Source of the DNA: F1-60-MAGs163 sp046091165
GTDB lineage: Bacteria > Actinomycetota > Thermoleophilia > Solirubrobacterales > Solirubrobacteraceae
Direction: 5' to 3'
Assembly (NCBI GenBank): GCA_046091165.1
Contig: JBJTBE010000021.1
Location: forward strand, 1-12,516
DNA length: 12,516 bases
This document shows positions 5,839-12,293 of the stretch, in pieces. The position numbers and the translations under genes are program-made. The notes under the pieces are model-generated. The model ran no database searches. It saw only the letters and a program-made list of their open reading frames with translations, and was not told the DNA's origin. Each line of letters starts with the position of its first letter. Position 1 is the first letter of the stretch.

Positions 5839-7224
5839 TCAGCCCCTGCGGCAGCCGGAGCGCTCGAAGCGCTGCTTGCTGGTGTAGGTGCCCCTGGGGT
5901 AGTAGGCGCCCATCGCCTTCGCCGCGTCGGCGGGGAAGGGGGAGGGCACGGCCCAGCTGGACTGGCGGAAGCTGCTGGCCGGCAGTACGTTGCGCGTGAG
6001 CAGCTGGCCGATCTTCTTTCGCCCGGCGCCGTCACCGTCGGGGTCGGCCTGCATCCACCACACCCCGCAGGAGGCCTTCGCGTTCCTCGGGCGGTCGGCC
6101 TTGCTGGAGATCACGATCGTGTACTGGCGCTTGCTGCCGCCGCGGAGCGGAAGCTGCTCGTCGAAGACGCACTGCCACGTCTTGGTGGTAACGAGCGACT
6201 GGATGATGCACATGTCCCAGAGGGTCAGCTGGCCGGAGGTCATCTTCGCCTGGCCGTTGAGGGTCCTGGGTGTCGTGGGCAGCTTGCCCCGGAGCACGAC
6301 GACCTTGCCAAAGTCGAAGCTGTAGGCGCCGGTCATATAGCGGGCGTCCTTGTTGTCGTACTGCGTGCCCACGTAGTTGGGGTTGGCCTTCCAGGCCGCC
6401 TGCTGCTGCTCGACGGTCTGGTAGCGGGCCAGCGCGTTGAGCGTGTTGTAGTAGCGGGAGAACTGGACCGGGTTTTCGGCCGGGTTGGTGGCAGGATTCT
6501 TGCCCGGGGAGTTGACGAGCGCCTGGTAGCTGGCCAGCGGCAGCTCCTGCGTGTCGAACAGGTGCACCGAGTTCATCGCATCGCAGAGCACCTGCCCGGT
6601 GAGCTCACGGCCGTCGGCTAGCGTCAGGGTCGGCTGGGGAAGCTCGGTGCCCCCGGTGAGGTTCCGGCCCTTGTTGGGCACGTAGACCCGGTAGACGACC
6701 GTCTGGTACTGGCCGGCCACCGGCTCGGCGAAGAGGGTGTTCTGCACCGGGGTGGCCGGAGGCGACTCGCCGCGAACGGTCACCGTGTAGCTGCGGTTGG
6801 CGGCGTTACGGTTGGCGCCCGGGATGCTCGGGTTGACCGAACCCGGGTCGGGCTTTATGTCGCGGTCGGTGAGGGAGGACTGCGAGGCGCCCTCGGCCTT
6901 GTAGGAGTTGAGCGAGGAGTAGCGGGCGTAGGGGAAGGCCCCCTTGAGGGTCAGCGTCGAGCCCGGGGGCGTCACGAAGCGCGCGGCCCAGTAGGTGATC
7001 TCGGTGCCGGGGAAGGCGACATTGGTAACCGGGTTGCTGCGGGTAAAGGCGCCCGTCCAGAAGCAGCCGGAGGTCGGATAGCCGCTCGGGTTGTAACCGG
7101 TCGGGAAGGTGTCGGCCGGGGCAGCGGCCGGCCTCGCGAGGGCAAAGAGAACCGCGACCACCCCGAGCGCCGCCAGACCCATCACCGTCGCCGGCCTTAC
7201 GCGCTCAACCCTCATCCTGCCCAT
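5839..7224 (-). CDS. Exported six-cysteine protein of unknown function
   Basis: I do not recognise a named function. The 461-aa protein begins with a basic start and a hydrophobic helix (about 14-34) ending in PAAAPADTF, an export signal or membrane anchor. Blocks that look conserved are GAFPYARYSSLNSY (95-108), DRDIKPDPGSVNPSIPGANR (120-139), VYRVYVPNKGRN (177-188), LTLWDMCIIQS (333-343), RQYTIVVSSKADRPRNAKASCGVWW (within 366-390, C386) and LLTRNVLPASSF (408-419). I have a general memory of actinobacterial and proteobacterial hypothetical proteins with such PDPGS-x-NP and RP-N blocks, but no assigned activity. Six cysteines (54, 214, 339, 352, 386, 458) suit disulfides outside the cell. The ATG at 7224 has GGGGGA 6 nt upstream. 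It follows two secreted phosphatase genes on the same strand after 207 bp, so shared function is possible but weakly supported. Confidence 0.85.
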   Translation of the reverse strand: MGRMRVERVRPATVMGLAALGVVAVLFALARPAAAPADTFPTGYNPSGYPTSGCFWTGAFTRSNPVTNVAFPGTEITYWAARFVTPPGSTLTLKGAFPYARYSSLNSYKAEGASQSSLTDRDIKPDPGSVNPSIPGANRNAANRSYTVTVRGESPPATPVQNTLFAEPVAGQYQTVVYRVYVPNKGRNLTGGTELPQPTLTLADGRELTGQVLCDAMNSVHLFDTQELPLASYQALVNSPGKNPATNPAENPVQFSRYYNTLNALARYQTVEQQQAAWKANPNYVGTQYDNKDARYMTGAYSFDFGKVVVLRGKLPTTPRTLNGQAKMTSGQLTLWDMCIIQSLVTTKTWQCVFDEQLPLRGGSKRQYTIVISSKADRPRNAKASCGVWWMQADPDGDGAGRKKIGQLLTRNVLPASSFRQSSWAVPSPFPADAAKAMGAYYPRGTYTSKQRFERSGCRRG

Positions 7225-7431
7225 TGCCGGTCCCCCGATCGCCGTGGTCTCCGTGAATAAACACGGACGGGACCGTCAAGTTTCTCTCCACGGGCAGCGT
7301 ACAGGCCGCTGAATCCGCCCAGCGCCAGGGCGCCATGCTTGCCGATGGGGCGTAAATCGCGGTCCTGAGGCCTCAGGGCCCGGAAATTCGGGCGCTTACG
7401 TCCGATAATAGAGATTATGTAACTTACGGAT
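7225..7431. repeat. Intergenic region with nested palindromes
   Basis: The 207-bp gap has no convincing gene. It contains a perfect 14-bp palindrome CCTGAGGCCTCAGG (7364-7377), an adjacent hairpin GCCCG/CGGGC with 6-nt loop (7378-7393), and outer arms CGTAA (7351-7355) and TTACG (7396-7400) enclosing both. An AT-rich hairpin ATAAT-AGAG-ATTAT (7405-7418) lies just after the phosphatase stop, and a 6-bp hairpin with AATAAA loop is at 7250-7267. On the leftward strand the cluster could end the phosphatase transcript or lie in the leader of the next gene. No U-tract follows the strong stems. Confidence 0.4.
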
Positions 7432-8910
7432 CTACTTGCAGGTGACGGTCTTCCCCTTGGCGCTGCAGGAAGAGAACTGCTTCCCGTCGACGCCACGATG
7501 GGAGATCGTCCACTTGCCGGCCTTGCTGCCCGGAGTGAACAGCGCGTAGCCGTACTTGATCCAGGTCTGCAGGTATTCGGCGTTTGCGTACGGCGTCACC
7601 GGCTGGCCGGTATTGCGATCGACCAGTGGCTGGCCCTTGTCATCGTTCATCGGGCCGTACGCCGGCAGTGCGTACTGAGCCGGATCGGTCGAATCGGGGA
7701 CCGACCCGCCGTTGCCCAGGACCACCTGCGCGGGCTGGCCCGGTATCTGGACTACCTGGGCTACGTGCACGTGGGAGGCGAGCATCATGTTGTAGTTCGC
7801 GATCAGGCCCTGGCCGGCAGCCGTCTGGGTGATCGAGGTCCAGTTGAGGTCCCCCGGATCGGCCTCCGACCTGGCGTCGACCCCGAACATCGGGCGGTGG
7901 GTGATCAGCCAGCTCTCGCGGCCCGACTTCGGCGCGGCGAGCCTGTTGGCACTCTCGTAGGCGCCCCGCTGCGTCGGCGTCCAGGAGTTGACGCTCGAGT
8001 TGCTGCCCTCGTTCGAATCGACCATGACGACGCGCAGCTTGCGATCCGAGGCGACCGGGAAGTCGACGGCGTACGAAGGCGAGATCGTCTTCGGGGTCTG
8101 GCCATCCGGGCCGGCGACGTTCGGCGCGCAGGCATCGGCTTTGAGCTCGATCTCGAAGAACATCATCCAGCCGTTGCCCCCGCGGAAGCAGGATTCGTGG
8201 TTGCCCCGGGCGGCGAGGATCGGGGCGGCCGAGAAGGCCGGCGCCATCGGGATGAGGGCGTCGGCCATCCAGCTGTAGTCGGTGTCGGAGAACGGCGGGA
8301 ACTTACCGGCCACCGGCGCGAATGCGGGTCCGGGGCTCCCCCCGCACTTGGCGAGCTCGGCCGCCGGGCAGTTTGCTTCCCGGTAGAGGAAGTCGCCGGT
8401 GAAGAAGATCACGTCGGGCTTCTCGGTTGCCACCCGCTGGGTGATCTTCGCCATCGGCCACTCGTTCGGGTCGGCGCAGTTCTGGATCTGCGACGTCGTC
8501 ACGCGGCAGCCCACGTCTCCGAAGGCGGCGATCCGGTCGATCTTCGACGGCAGGCTGGCCGGGACGTAGATCGCCCCCACGCTGGCTGAGGTCAGCCCCG
8601 AGGGCAGGTTGGCGACGCAGGCGCGCAGCGAGGCGAAGGCCGGACCGGTGGTGGCACCCGGCGAGCGCATGGTCATCGTGCCCTGGCTCTTGCTTCCATC
8701 CTGGCGGGTCTTCTTGACCTTCGGGCAGGTAACCCCGTTGGGCACGACGGCGCGGGCCTGGAGGCGTGACTTGGAGATCGATTCCGGAACGACCTGCGTC
8801 CACGCGGCAACGATTCCGCTTGGCCGGGCAGCCCCCGCGGGGGTGGCAGCGGCCAGTGCCAGGAGTGCGGCGGGAAGGAGGAGGGCAATGGATTTGCGGG
8901 TGTTGGTCAC
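7432..8910 (-). CDS. Secreted purple-acid-phosphatase-like metallophosphoesterase
   Basis: The 492-aa product has a secretory signal (TRKSIALLLPAALLALAAATPAGA, about residues 4-27) and then a calcineurin-like phosphoesterase domain. The metal-binding blocks fit the purple acid phosphatase pattern rather than the plain D-x-H type: GDVG (D132), GDFLY (D173 and Y176, the tyrosine that colours the family), GNHE (N237, H238), LITH (H338) and SHVH (H380, H382). A dinuclear Fe(III)/divalent-metal centre that hydrolyses phosphomonoesters is therefore expected. An N-terminal region (about 30-120) before the domain is not recognised. Several cysteines, including the C-terminal CSAKGKTVTC pair, suit export. 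The GTG at 8910 is chosen because it begins the signal peptide; upstream frame to 9108 overlaps the nucleotidase gene. The ribosome binding site is weak (GAGAGAA). It lies 37 bp after the nucleotidase stop, in one likely operon. Confidence 0.88.
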   Translation of the reverse strand: MTNTRKSIALLLPAALLALAAATPAGAARPSGIVAAWTQVVPESISKSRLQARAVVPNGVTCPKVKKTRQDGSKSQGTMTMRSPGATTGPAFASLRACVANLPSGLTSASVGAIYVPASLPSKIDRIAAFGDVGCRVTTSQIQNCADPNEWPMAKITQRVATEKPDVIFFTGDFLYREANCPAAELAKCGGSPGPAFAPVAGKFPPFSDTDYSWMADALIPMAPAFSAAPILAARGNHESCFRGGNGWMMFFEIELKADACAPNVAGPDGQTPKTISPSYAVDFPVASDRKLRVVMVDSNEGSNSSVNSWTPTQRGAYESANRLAAPKSGRESWLITHRPMFGVDARSEADPGDLNWTSITQTAAGQGLIANYNMMLASHVHVAQVVQIPGQPAQVVLGNGGSVPDSTDPAQYALPAYGPMNDDKGQPLVDRNTGQPVTPYANAEYLQTWIKYGYALFTPGSKAGKWTISHRGVDGKQFSSCSAKGKTVTCK

Positions 8911-8947
8911 GGTTCTCTCTCTTTGGTCGTAGCTTGCGGGTTCCAGA

Positions 8948-10903
8948 CTATCCGCCAACCCTGGTGATGCGCCCGTCCAGCGCGGGAACCCGGGTGACCC
9001 TGCCGGCGGCCATGTCGCTTTTGAGCAGGTCGATGAAAACGTCGACGAACGGACCCTGGATCTTCGCCGTGGTCGGGTTGAAGAGCTCGCCGTAGCCGTC
9101 GCCGCCATAGACCACGTAGTCGAGCGTGGTGATCGTGTAGCTCGTTGTGTCCGCAGCGATCGGTGTGCCGTCAGGGCGGGTAACCGAGAGGATGCGCGCG
9201 CCCACCGGGAGGTCAGGATTGAACGTGAACCGGAAGCCGGAGATCTGCGGGAAGCGCCCGTCTCCCGGCCACTTCGAGACGCCGTTTTCGAGCGCCTTCC
9301 ATAGCTGCTGGCCGGTCACCGTAGAGGTGGCGGCGTTGTTGCCGAACGGGTAGACGGTCATGACGTCGCCAAGCAGGACGTCGTAGGGAGTCGGGCCGGG
9401 CGGGCGCACGATCTTGACGTTCGGGATGTAGCCGGCGGACGGCAACGTGTCGCGAATCCCGCCCCCGGTGGTCAGCACGAAGTCGGTCTTGTAGCGGGCG
9501 CGGAGGGCGTCAGCGGTTATGTCCCCCATCGGCGTTTCGCCGGACCGTTCGACCGGCGGTGTCCCCCCGCGCGGGAAGACGCCGTCCACCGCTCCAACCT
9601 TCACGTCGTACTTGGCGCCGAGCTGCTTCTGGTACCCGGCGACCAATTCGGAGGTGGCCCTGTCGGGCTTGAGGGTGGCGACGTCCTTCTTGCCGATCAC
9701 CTGGACTGCGGTCCCCTTGACCTTCCCGGTCTTGCGGTTCAGGCAGACCTGCAGGCGGGAATACTCCTGCCCGGAGTTCTTCGTCTCGACCGTCGTGTTG
9801 CCTGCGGTGATCGATGCGTAGGGCTGGTGGGTGTGGCCGCCGTAGACGGCGGCGACGCGCTTGAGCTGGCCGGCAACCGTGACCAGCGGCCCCAGTGCGT
9901 TGCCGGCCTCGTTGGTGCTCCATCCCTGGTGAACGAGCGCGATGACCACCTGGGCCCCGGCCCTTCGGGCGGCGTCGACCTGCCTCTGGACGCTCTCGAC
10001 ACCGGCACCAATCCCGATCTCCTTCCCGGGGGCGTATTGGAGGTTGCCCGGGGCCACGAGGTCTTTCGTCTCGGGCGTGTTCATGCCCACGAACCCGACC
10101 TTCACTCCCCCACGCTCGATGATGACGTACGGCTTCGTCTTGTTCTTCTTTCCGGCAAGCGGCGCGAGGGTGCTGTAGTTGGCCACCGTCCATTTGAACT
10201 TCGAAAGGTCGATCATCTGGCGCAGGTGGTCGAGCTTTCGGTCGTGCTCGTGGTTGCCGAAGGTCGAAACATCGGCCTTCATCAGGTTCAGCGCCTCGAT
10301 CGTCGGACGCTCCTCGAAGGCGCTGGAGATCGGCGGCGCCCCCCCGATGCTGTCCCCGGAGATGGCGGTGAAGGTGCTCTTCGACAGGGTGCGGTCCTTC
10401 TGGAAGGCGGTCTCGAGTACCGCGGCCCCGATGTTGTTGTCGGAGGCCTCGAGGGCTCCATGGAAGTCGCTGAACTGGAGCACTTGGATATTGCGGTATG
10501 TGCTGCCGCCCGAAACCTTCAGCTCCCGAGCAGAGGAGGCGGAGGGCGAATAGCCGTAGGCGTTGACGGCGTGGACCACCGGACGGGCCCTCGTCTGCCT
10601 CTTGGCCACCGGGAGCGTGGTGGACGTCCTCCCCGGCCCGAGGGTCACCGGACATGAGCCCGGCCCGGCATGTACGACGTAGTTGGTGACCGGGGGACTC
10701 CCCGCCGGGGGAGCTGTCCAGGAGACGCGGATACGTCCCTTCTCCTTCGTCGCCGAAACGTTGGTAGGTGCCGCGGGAACCGAGTAATTCGCCTGCTCCT
10801 GGGCTCCTGCGCCGGCGGGAAGCGAGGTGAGGGCGACGACCCCGCCCAGAAGGGCGAGCGACACGGCGAGCGCCGCCCGTGAAACTGGCGTTGTCCCGTC
10901 CAC
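8948..10903 (-). CDS. Secreted 5'-nucleotidase with N-terminal fibronectin type III domain
   Basis: The 651-aa exported enzyme should remove phosphate from extracellular nucleotides. A signal peptide (hydrophobic core about 10-29) ends near AGA-QEQ. A fibronectin type III domain (about 44-130, APTNVSAT, RVSWTAP, NYVVHA, VVHAVNAYGYSP) precedes the catalytic part. Metal ligands of the UshA-type metallophosphatase domain are D146 and H148 (SDFHG), D184 (SGDS), N217 and H218 (GNHEHD), H325 and H357/H359 (GHTH). The C-terminal nucleotide-binding domain shows MGDITADALR (459-468), TGGGIRDTLP (479-488, R484 for the substrate), VYPFGN (517-522) and DYVVYGGDGY (595-604). Thr479 replaces the usual Asn of NGGGIR. 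There is no lipobox or sortase signal, so it is probably released or held by the FnIII domain. The GTG at 10903 has a -10-like box 7 nt upstream and no ribosome binding site. Confidence 0.93.
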   Translation of the reverse strand: MDGTTPVSRAALAVSLALLGGVVALTSLPAGAGAQEQANYSVPAAPTNVSATKEKGRIRVSWTAPPAGSPPVTNYVVHAGPGSCPVTLGPGRTSTTLPVAKRQTRARPVVHAVNAYGYSPSASSARELKVSGGSTYRNIQVLQFSDFHGALEASDNNIGAAVLETAFQKDRTLSKSTFTAISGDSIGGAPPISSAFEERPTIEALNLMKADVSTFGNHEHDRKLDHLRQMIDLSKFKWTVANYSTLAPLAGKKNKTKPYVIIERGGVKVGFVGMNTPETKDLVAPGNLQYAPGKEIGIGAGVESVQRQVDAARRAGAQVVIALVHQGWSTNEAGNALGPLVTVAGQLKRVAAVYGGHTHQPYASITAGNTTVETKNSGQEYSRLQVCLNRKTGKVKGTAVQVIGKKDVATLKPDRATSELVAGYQKQLGAKYDVKVGAVDGVFPRGGTPPVERSGETPMGDITADALRARYKTDFVLTTGGGIRDTLPSAGYIPNVKIVRPPGPTPYDVLLGDVMTVYPFGNNAATSTVTGQQLWKALENGVSKWPGDGRFPQISGFRFTFNPDLPVGARILSVTRPDGTPIAADTTSYTITTLDYVVYGGDGYGELFNPTTAKIQGPFVDVFIDLLKSDMAAGRVTRVPALDGRITRVGG

Positions 10904-10910
10904 CCGCGGA

Positions 10911-10916
10911 ACTTTA
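10911..10916 (-). promoter_or_regulatory. Candidate -10 box (TAAAGT) for leaderless nucleotidase mRNA
   Basis: TAAAGT fits TANNNT and ends 7 nt before the GTG at 10903, with no ribosome binding site between. No good -35 hexamer is visible 16-19 bp upstream and no Pho-box-like direct repeat was recognised in the 89-bp divergent gap. Confidence 0.45.
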
Positions 10917-10954
10917 GCCCAGCTGTCCGGCCGGCGAGCCGCCAGCGCCCGCAG

Positions 10955-10984
10955 TTCGACTCTGCTTGCGCCCTCCCCTACCCT
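10955..10984 (+). promoter_or_regulatory. Promoter of the GroES-like/SDR operon (leaderless)
   Basis: TTCGAC (10955-10960) resembles a -35 hexamer; after an 18-bp spacer comes TACCCT (10979-10984), a TANNNT -10 box. The ATG at 10993 begins 8 nt further on, so the transcript starts within about 0-2 nt of the start codon. There is no ribosome binding site before this ATG, which agrees with leaderless translation. Confidence 0.55.
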
Positions 10985-10992
10985 TCGCCTCG

Positions 10993-11343
10993 ATGCGGCA
11001 GAACCTCAGGCCCCTCTTCGACCGGGTCGTGATCAAGGAGCTCGAGCCCGAGCGCTTCCGGCGTTCGGGCATCCTCGTGGCCCCGGGCAGCCACGAGCCG
11101 CCGCCGCAGCACGGAATAGTCCTGTCGGTCGGTGACGGGATCGACTGGTGGGCAACGGCCGGGGTTCAGATGCCGGTGGCGCCGGGCGACCACGTGGTCT
11201 TTCCCGCCTCGGCGGGCGTCTGGATCGAGGTGGACGAGGAACGGCTCCTGGTCTGCCGTGTCGGCGAGCTGCTGGGGGTAATCGAGGCCGCCTCAGACCG
11301 CGCCGCGGAGCCCGAGCCCGAGGCCGGCGCCGACGGCCGGTGA
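10993..11343 (+). CDS. Stand-alone GroES-like co-chaperonin family protein
   Basis: The 116-aa product aligns by eye with GroES/Cpn10 along its length. LRPLFDRVVIKELEPE (5-20) matches the first strands, RRSGILVAPGS (23-33) the mobile-loop region with the Gly-hydrophobic triplet that docks on GroEL, HGIVLSVGDG (40-49) the next strand, VAPGDHVVFPASAG (62-75) the second half and LLVCRVGELLGVIE (85-98) the C-terminal strands. An insert with DWWATAG (51-57) and an acidic, Pro/Ala-rich tail of about 18 residues after the core make it longer than the usual 95-100 residues. No groEL gene is adjacent; the next gene is a dehydrogenase overlapping by GTGA. It may be a divergent second co-chaperonin or a GroES-fold protein with another role. 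The ATG at 10993 is preferred over 10966 because it follows the promoter and begins the conserved fold. Confidence 0.85.
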   Translation: MRQNLRPLFDRVVIKELEPERFRRSGILVAPGSHEPPPQHGIVLSVGDGIDWWATAGVQMPVAPGDHVVFPASAGVWIEVDEERLLVCRVGELLGVIEAASDRAAEPEPEAGADGR

Positions 11344-12266
11344 GCTGGTCCCTGGGCGACATTCCGTCCCTCGGGGGCACTACGGCGCTGGTAACCGGCG
11401 CCAACAGCGGCCTCGGGAAGACCGTCGCCCGGGAGCTCGGCGCGGCCGGGGCTCACGTGGTCCTTGCCTGCCGCAGCCCCGAGCGTGGCGCCCTGGCCCT
11501 GGACGAGCTCTCGGTCTCCGAGCCGGCCGGCTCGTTCGAGCTGCTGGAGCTGGACCTCGGCAGCCTCGACTCCGTGGCCCGGGCCGCATCGGCGTTCGTC
11601 GGCTCTCACGAGCGCCTGGACCTGCTCGTCAACAACGCCGGCGTGATGATTCCCCCCTACCGGCTCACCGAGGACGGCTTCGAGCTGCAGTTCGGCACCA
11701 ACCACCTGGGCCACTTCGCGCTGACGGCGCGGCTCTCCGACGCCCTCTACCGGGCGCCCGAGCCCCGCGTGGTCAACGTCAGCGCCGCCGCGCATCGTTC
11801 CGGTCGCATCGACTTCCAGGACATCCAGTCCGAGCGCAGCTACAGCCGCTGGGGTGCCTACGGCCAGTCAAAGCTGGCCAACCTGCTCTTCACCTATGAG
11901 CTTCAGCGCCGTGCGACAGACGCCGGCTGGAACCTCGTGGCGCTGGCCGCCCATCCCGGGTACGCGGCGACCAACCTCCCGTTCGCGGGCATTGGGCTCG
12001 AGGAGAACCCGGTAATGGCCACCCTCAACCGCCTGGCAAACACCGCCCTCGCGCGGAGCGCCGAGGCCGGAGCCCTGCCCCTCCTCTACGCGGCGGTCAG
12101 CCCGGATGCTCCGCCGGGCGCGTTCGTCGGGCCGGACGGGCCGTTTGAGATGTGGGGCTCCCCCACCCTCGTCGAACCCACCGCCGCTGCCCGTGACGAG
12201 ATCGCGGCGCGCAGGCTCTGGGAGCTCTCCGAGGAGCTGACCGGAATCGGCTTCCTGGACGGTTAA
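11340..12266 (+). CDS. Short-chain dehydrogenase/reductase (retinol dehydrogenase-like SDR)
   Basis: The 308-aa product is a classical-type NAD(P)-dependent SDR with a Rossmann fold. The cofactor motif TGANSGLG is at 19-26, with R45 after the second strand (VVLACRS) suggesting NADPH. NNAG (98-101) stabilises the sheet, and the catalytic tetrad is N121 (GTNHLGHF), S148 (NVSAAAH), Y174 and K178 (YGQSK). The spacing and the LACRSPERG, FGTNHLGHF and AAHPGYAATNL segments resemble the retinol dehydrogenase/protochlorophyllide-reductase-like branch common in actinobacteria; the substrate is unknown. The GTG start at 11340 overlaps the GroES-like stop as GTGA, so translation is coupled. Longer in-frame starts back to 11148 would overlap that gene and give low-complexity Arg/Gly sequence, so they are rejected. 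Confidence 0.94.
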   Translation: MSWSLGDIPSLGGTTALVTGANSGLGKTVARELGAAGAHVVLACRSPERGALALDELSVSEPAGSFELLELDLGSLDSVARAASAFVGSHERLDLLVNNAGVMIPPYRLTEDGFELQFGTNHLGHFALTARLSDALYRAPEPRVVNVSAAAHRSGRIDFQDIQSERSYSRWGAYGQSKLANLLFTYELQRRATDAGWNLVALAAHPGYAATNLPFAGIGLEENPVMATLNRLANTALARSAEAGALPLLYAAVSPDAPPGAFVGPDGPFEMWGSPTLVEPTAAARDEIAARRLWELSEELTGIGFLDG

Positions 12267-12293
12267 GGCCGTCGGGCCACGCGCGAGCGGCCC
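12267..12293. terminator. Possible weak terminator between convergent genes
   Basis: The 27 bp between the two convergent stops can fold as GGGCC (12274-12278) with GGCCC (12289-12293), or as GGCCG (12267-12271) with CGGCC (12288-12292). Stems are only 5 bp and no real U-tract follows, so this is a weak call. Confidence 0.3.

Noticed and set aside
5665..6621. 318-codon open frame on the + strand over the exported protein and importer leader
   Set aside because: Antisense to a protein with a signal peptide and motif blocks; the translation is Gly/Val/Leu/Arg-rich without domain features.
7498..8589. 363-codon open frame on the + strand opposite the purple-acid-phosphatase-like gene
   Set aside because: The minus-strand product has a signal peptide and a full metal-ligand set; the plus-strand one is Arg/Val/Gly-rich without motifs.
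8911..9108. N-terminal extension of the purple-acid-phosphatase-like protein
   Set aside because: It would overlap the nucleotidase gene and precede a clear signal peptide with Ser/Arg-rich sequence.
11148..11339. N-terminal extension of the SDR
   Set aside because: It overlaps the GroES-like gene and is Arg/Gly-rich; the GTGA junction gives a natural start just before the Rossmann fold.
841..12266. Idea that the retinol-dehydrogenase-like SDR makes or recycles the rhodopsin chromophore
   Set aside because: The genes are nearly 10 kb apart, on opposite strands, in separate operons. The SDR branch is broad, and rhodopsins do not need such recycling.
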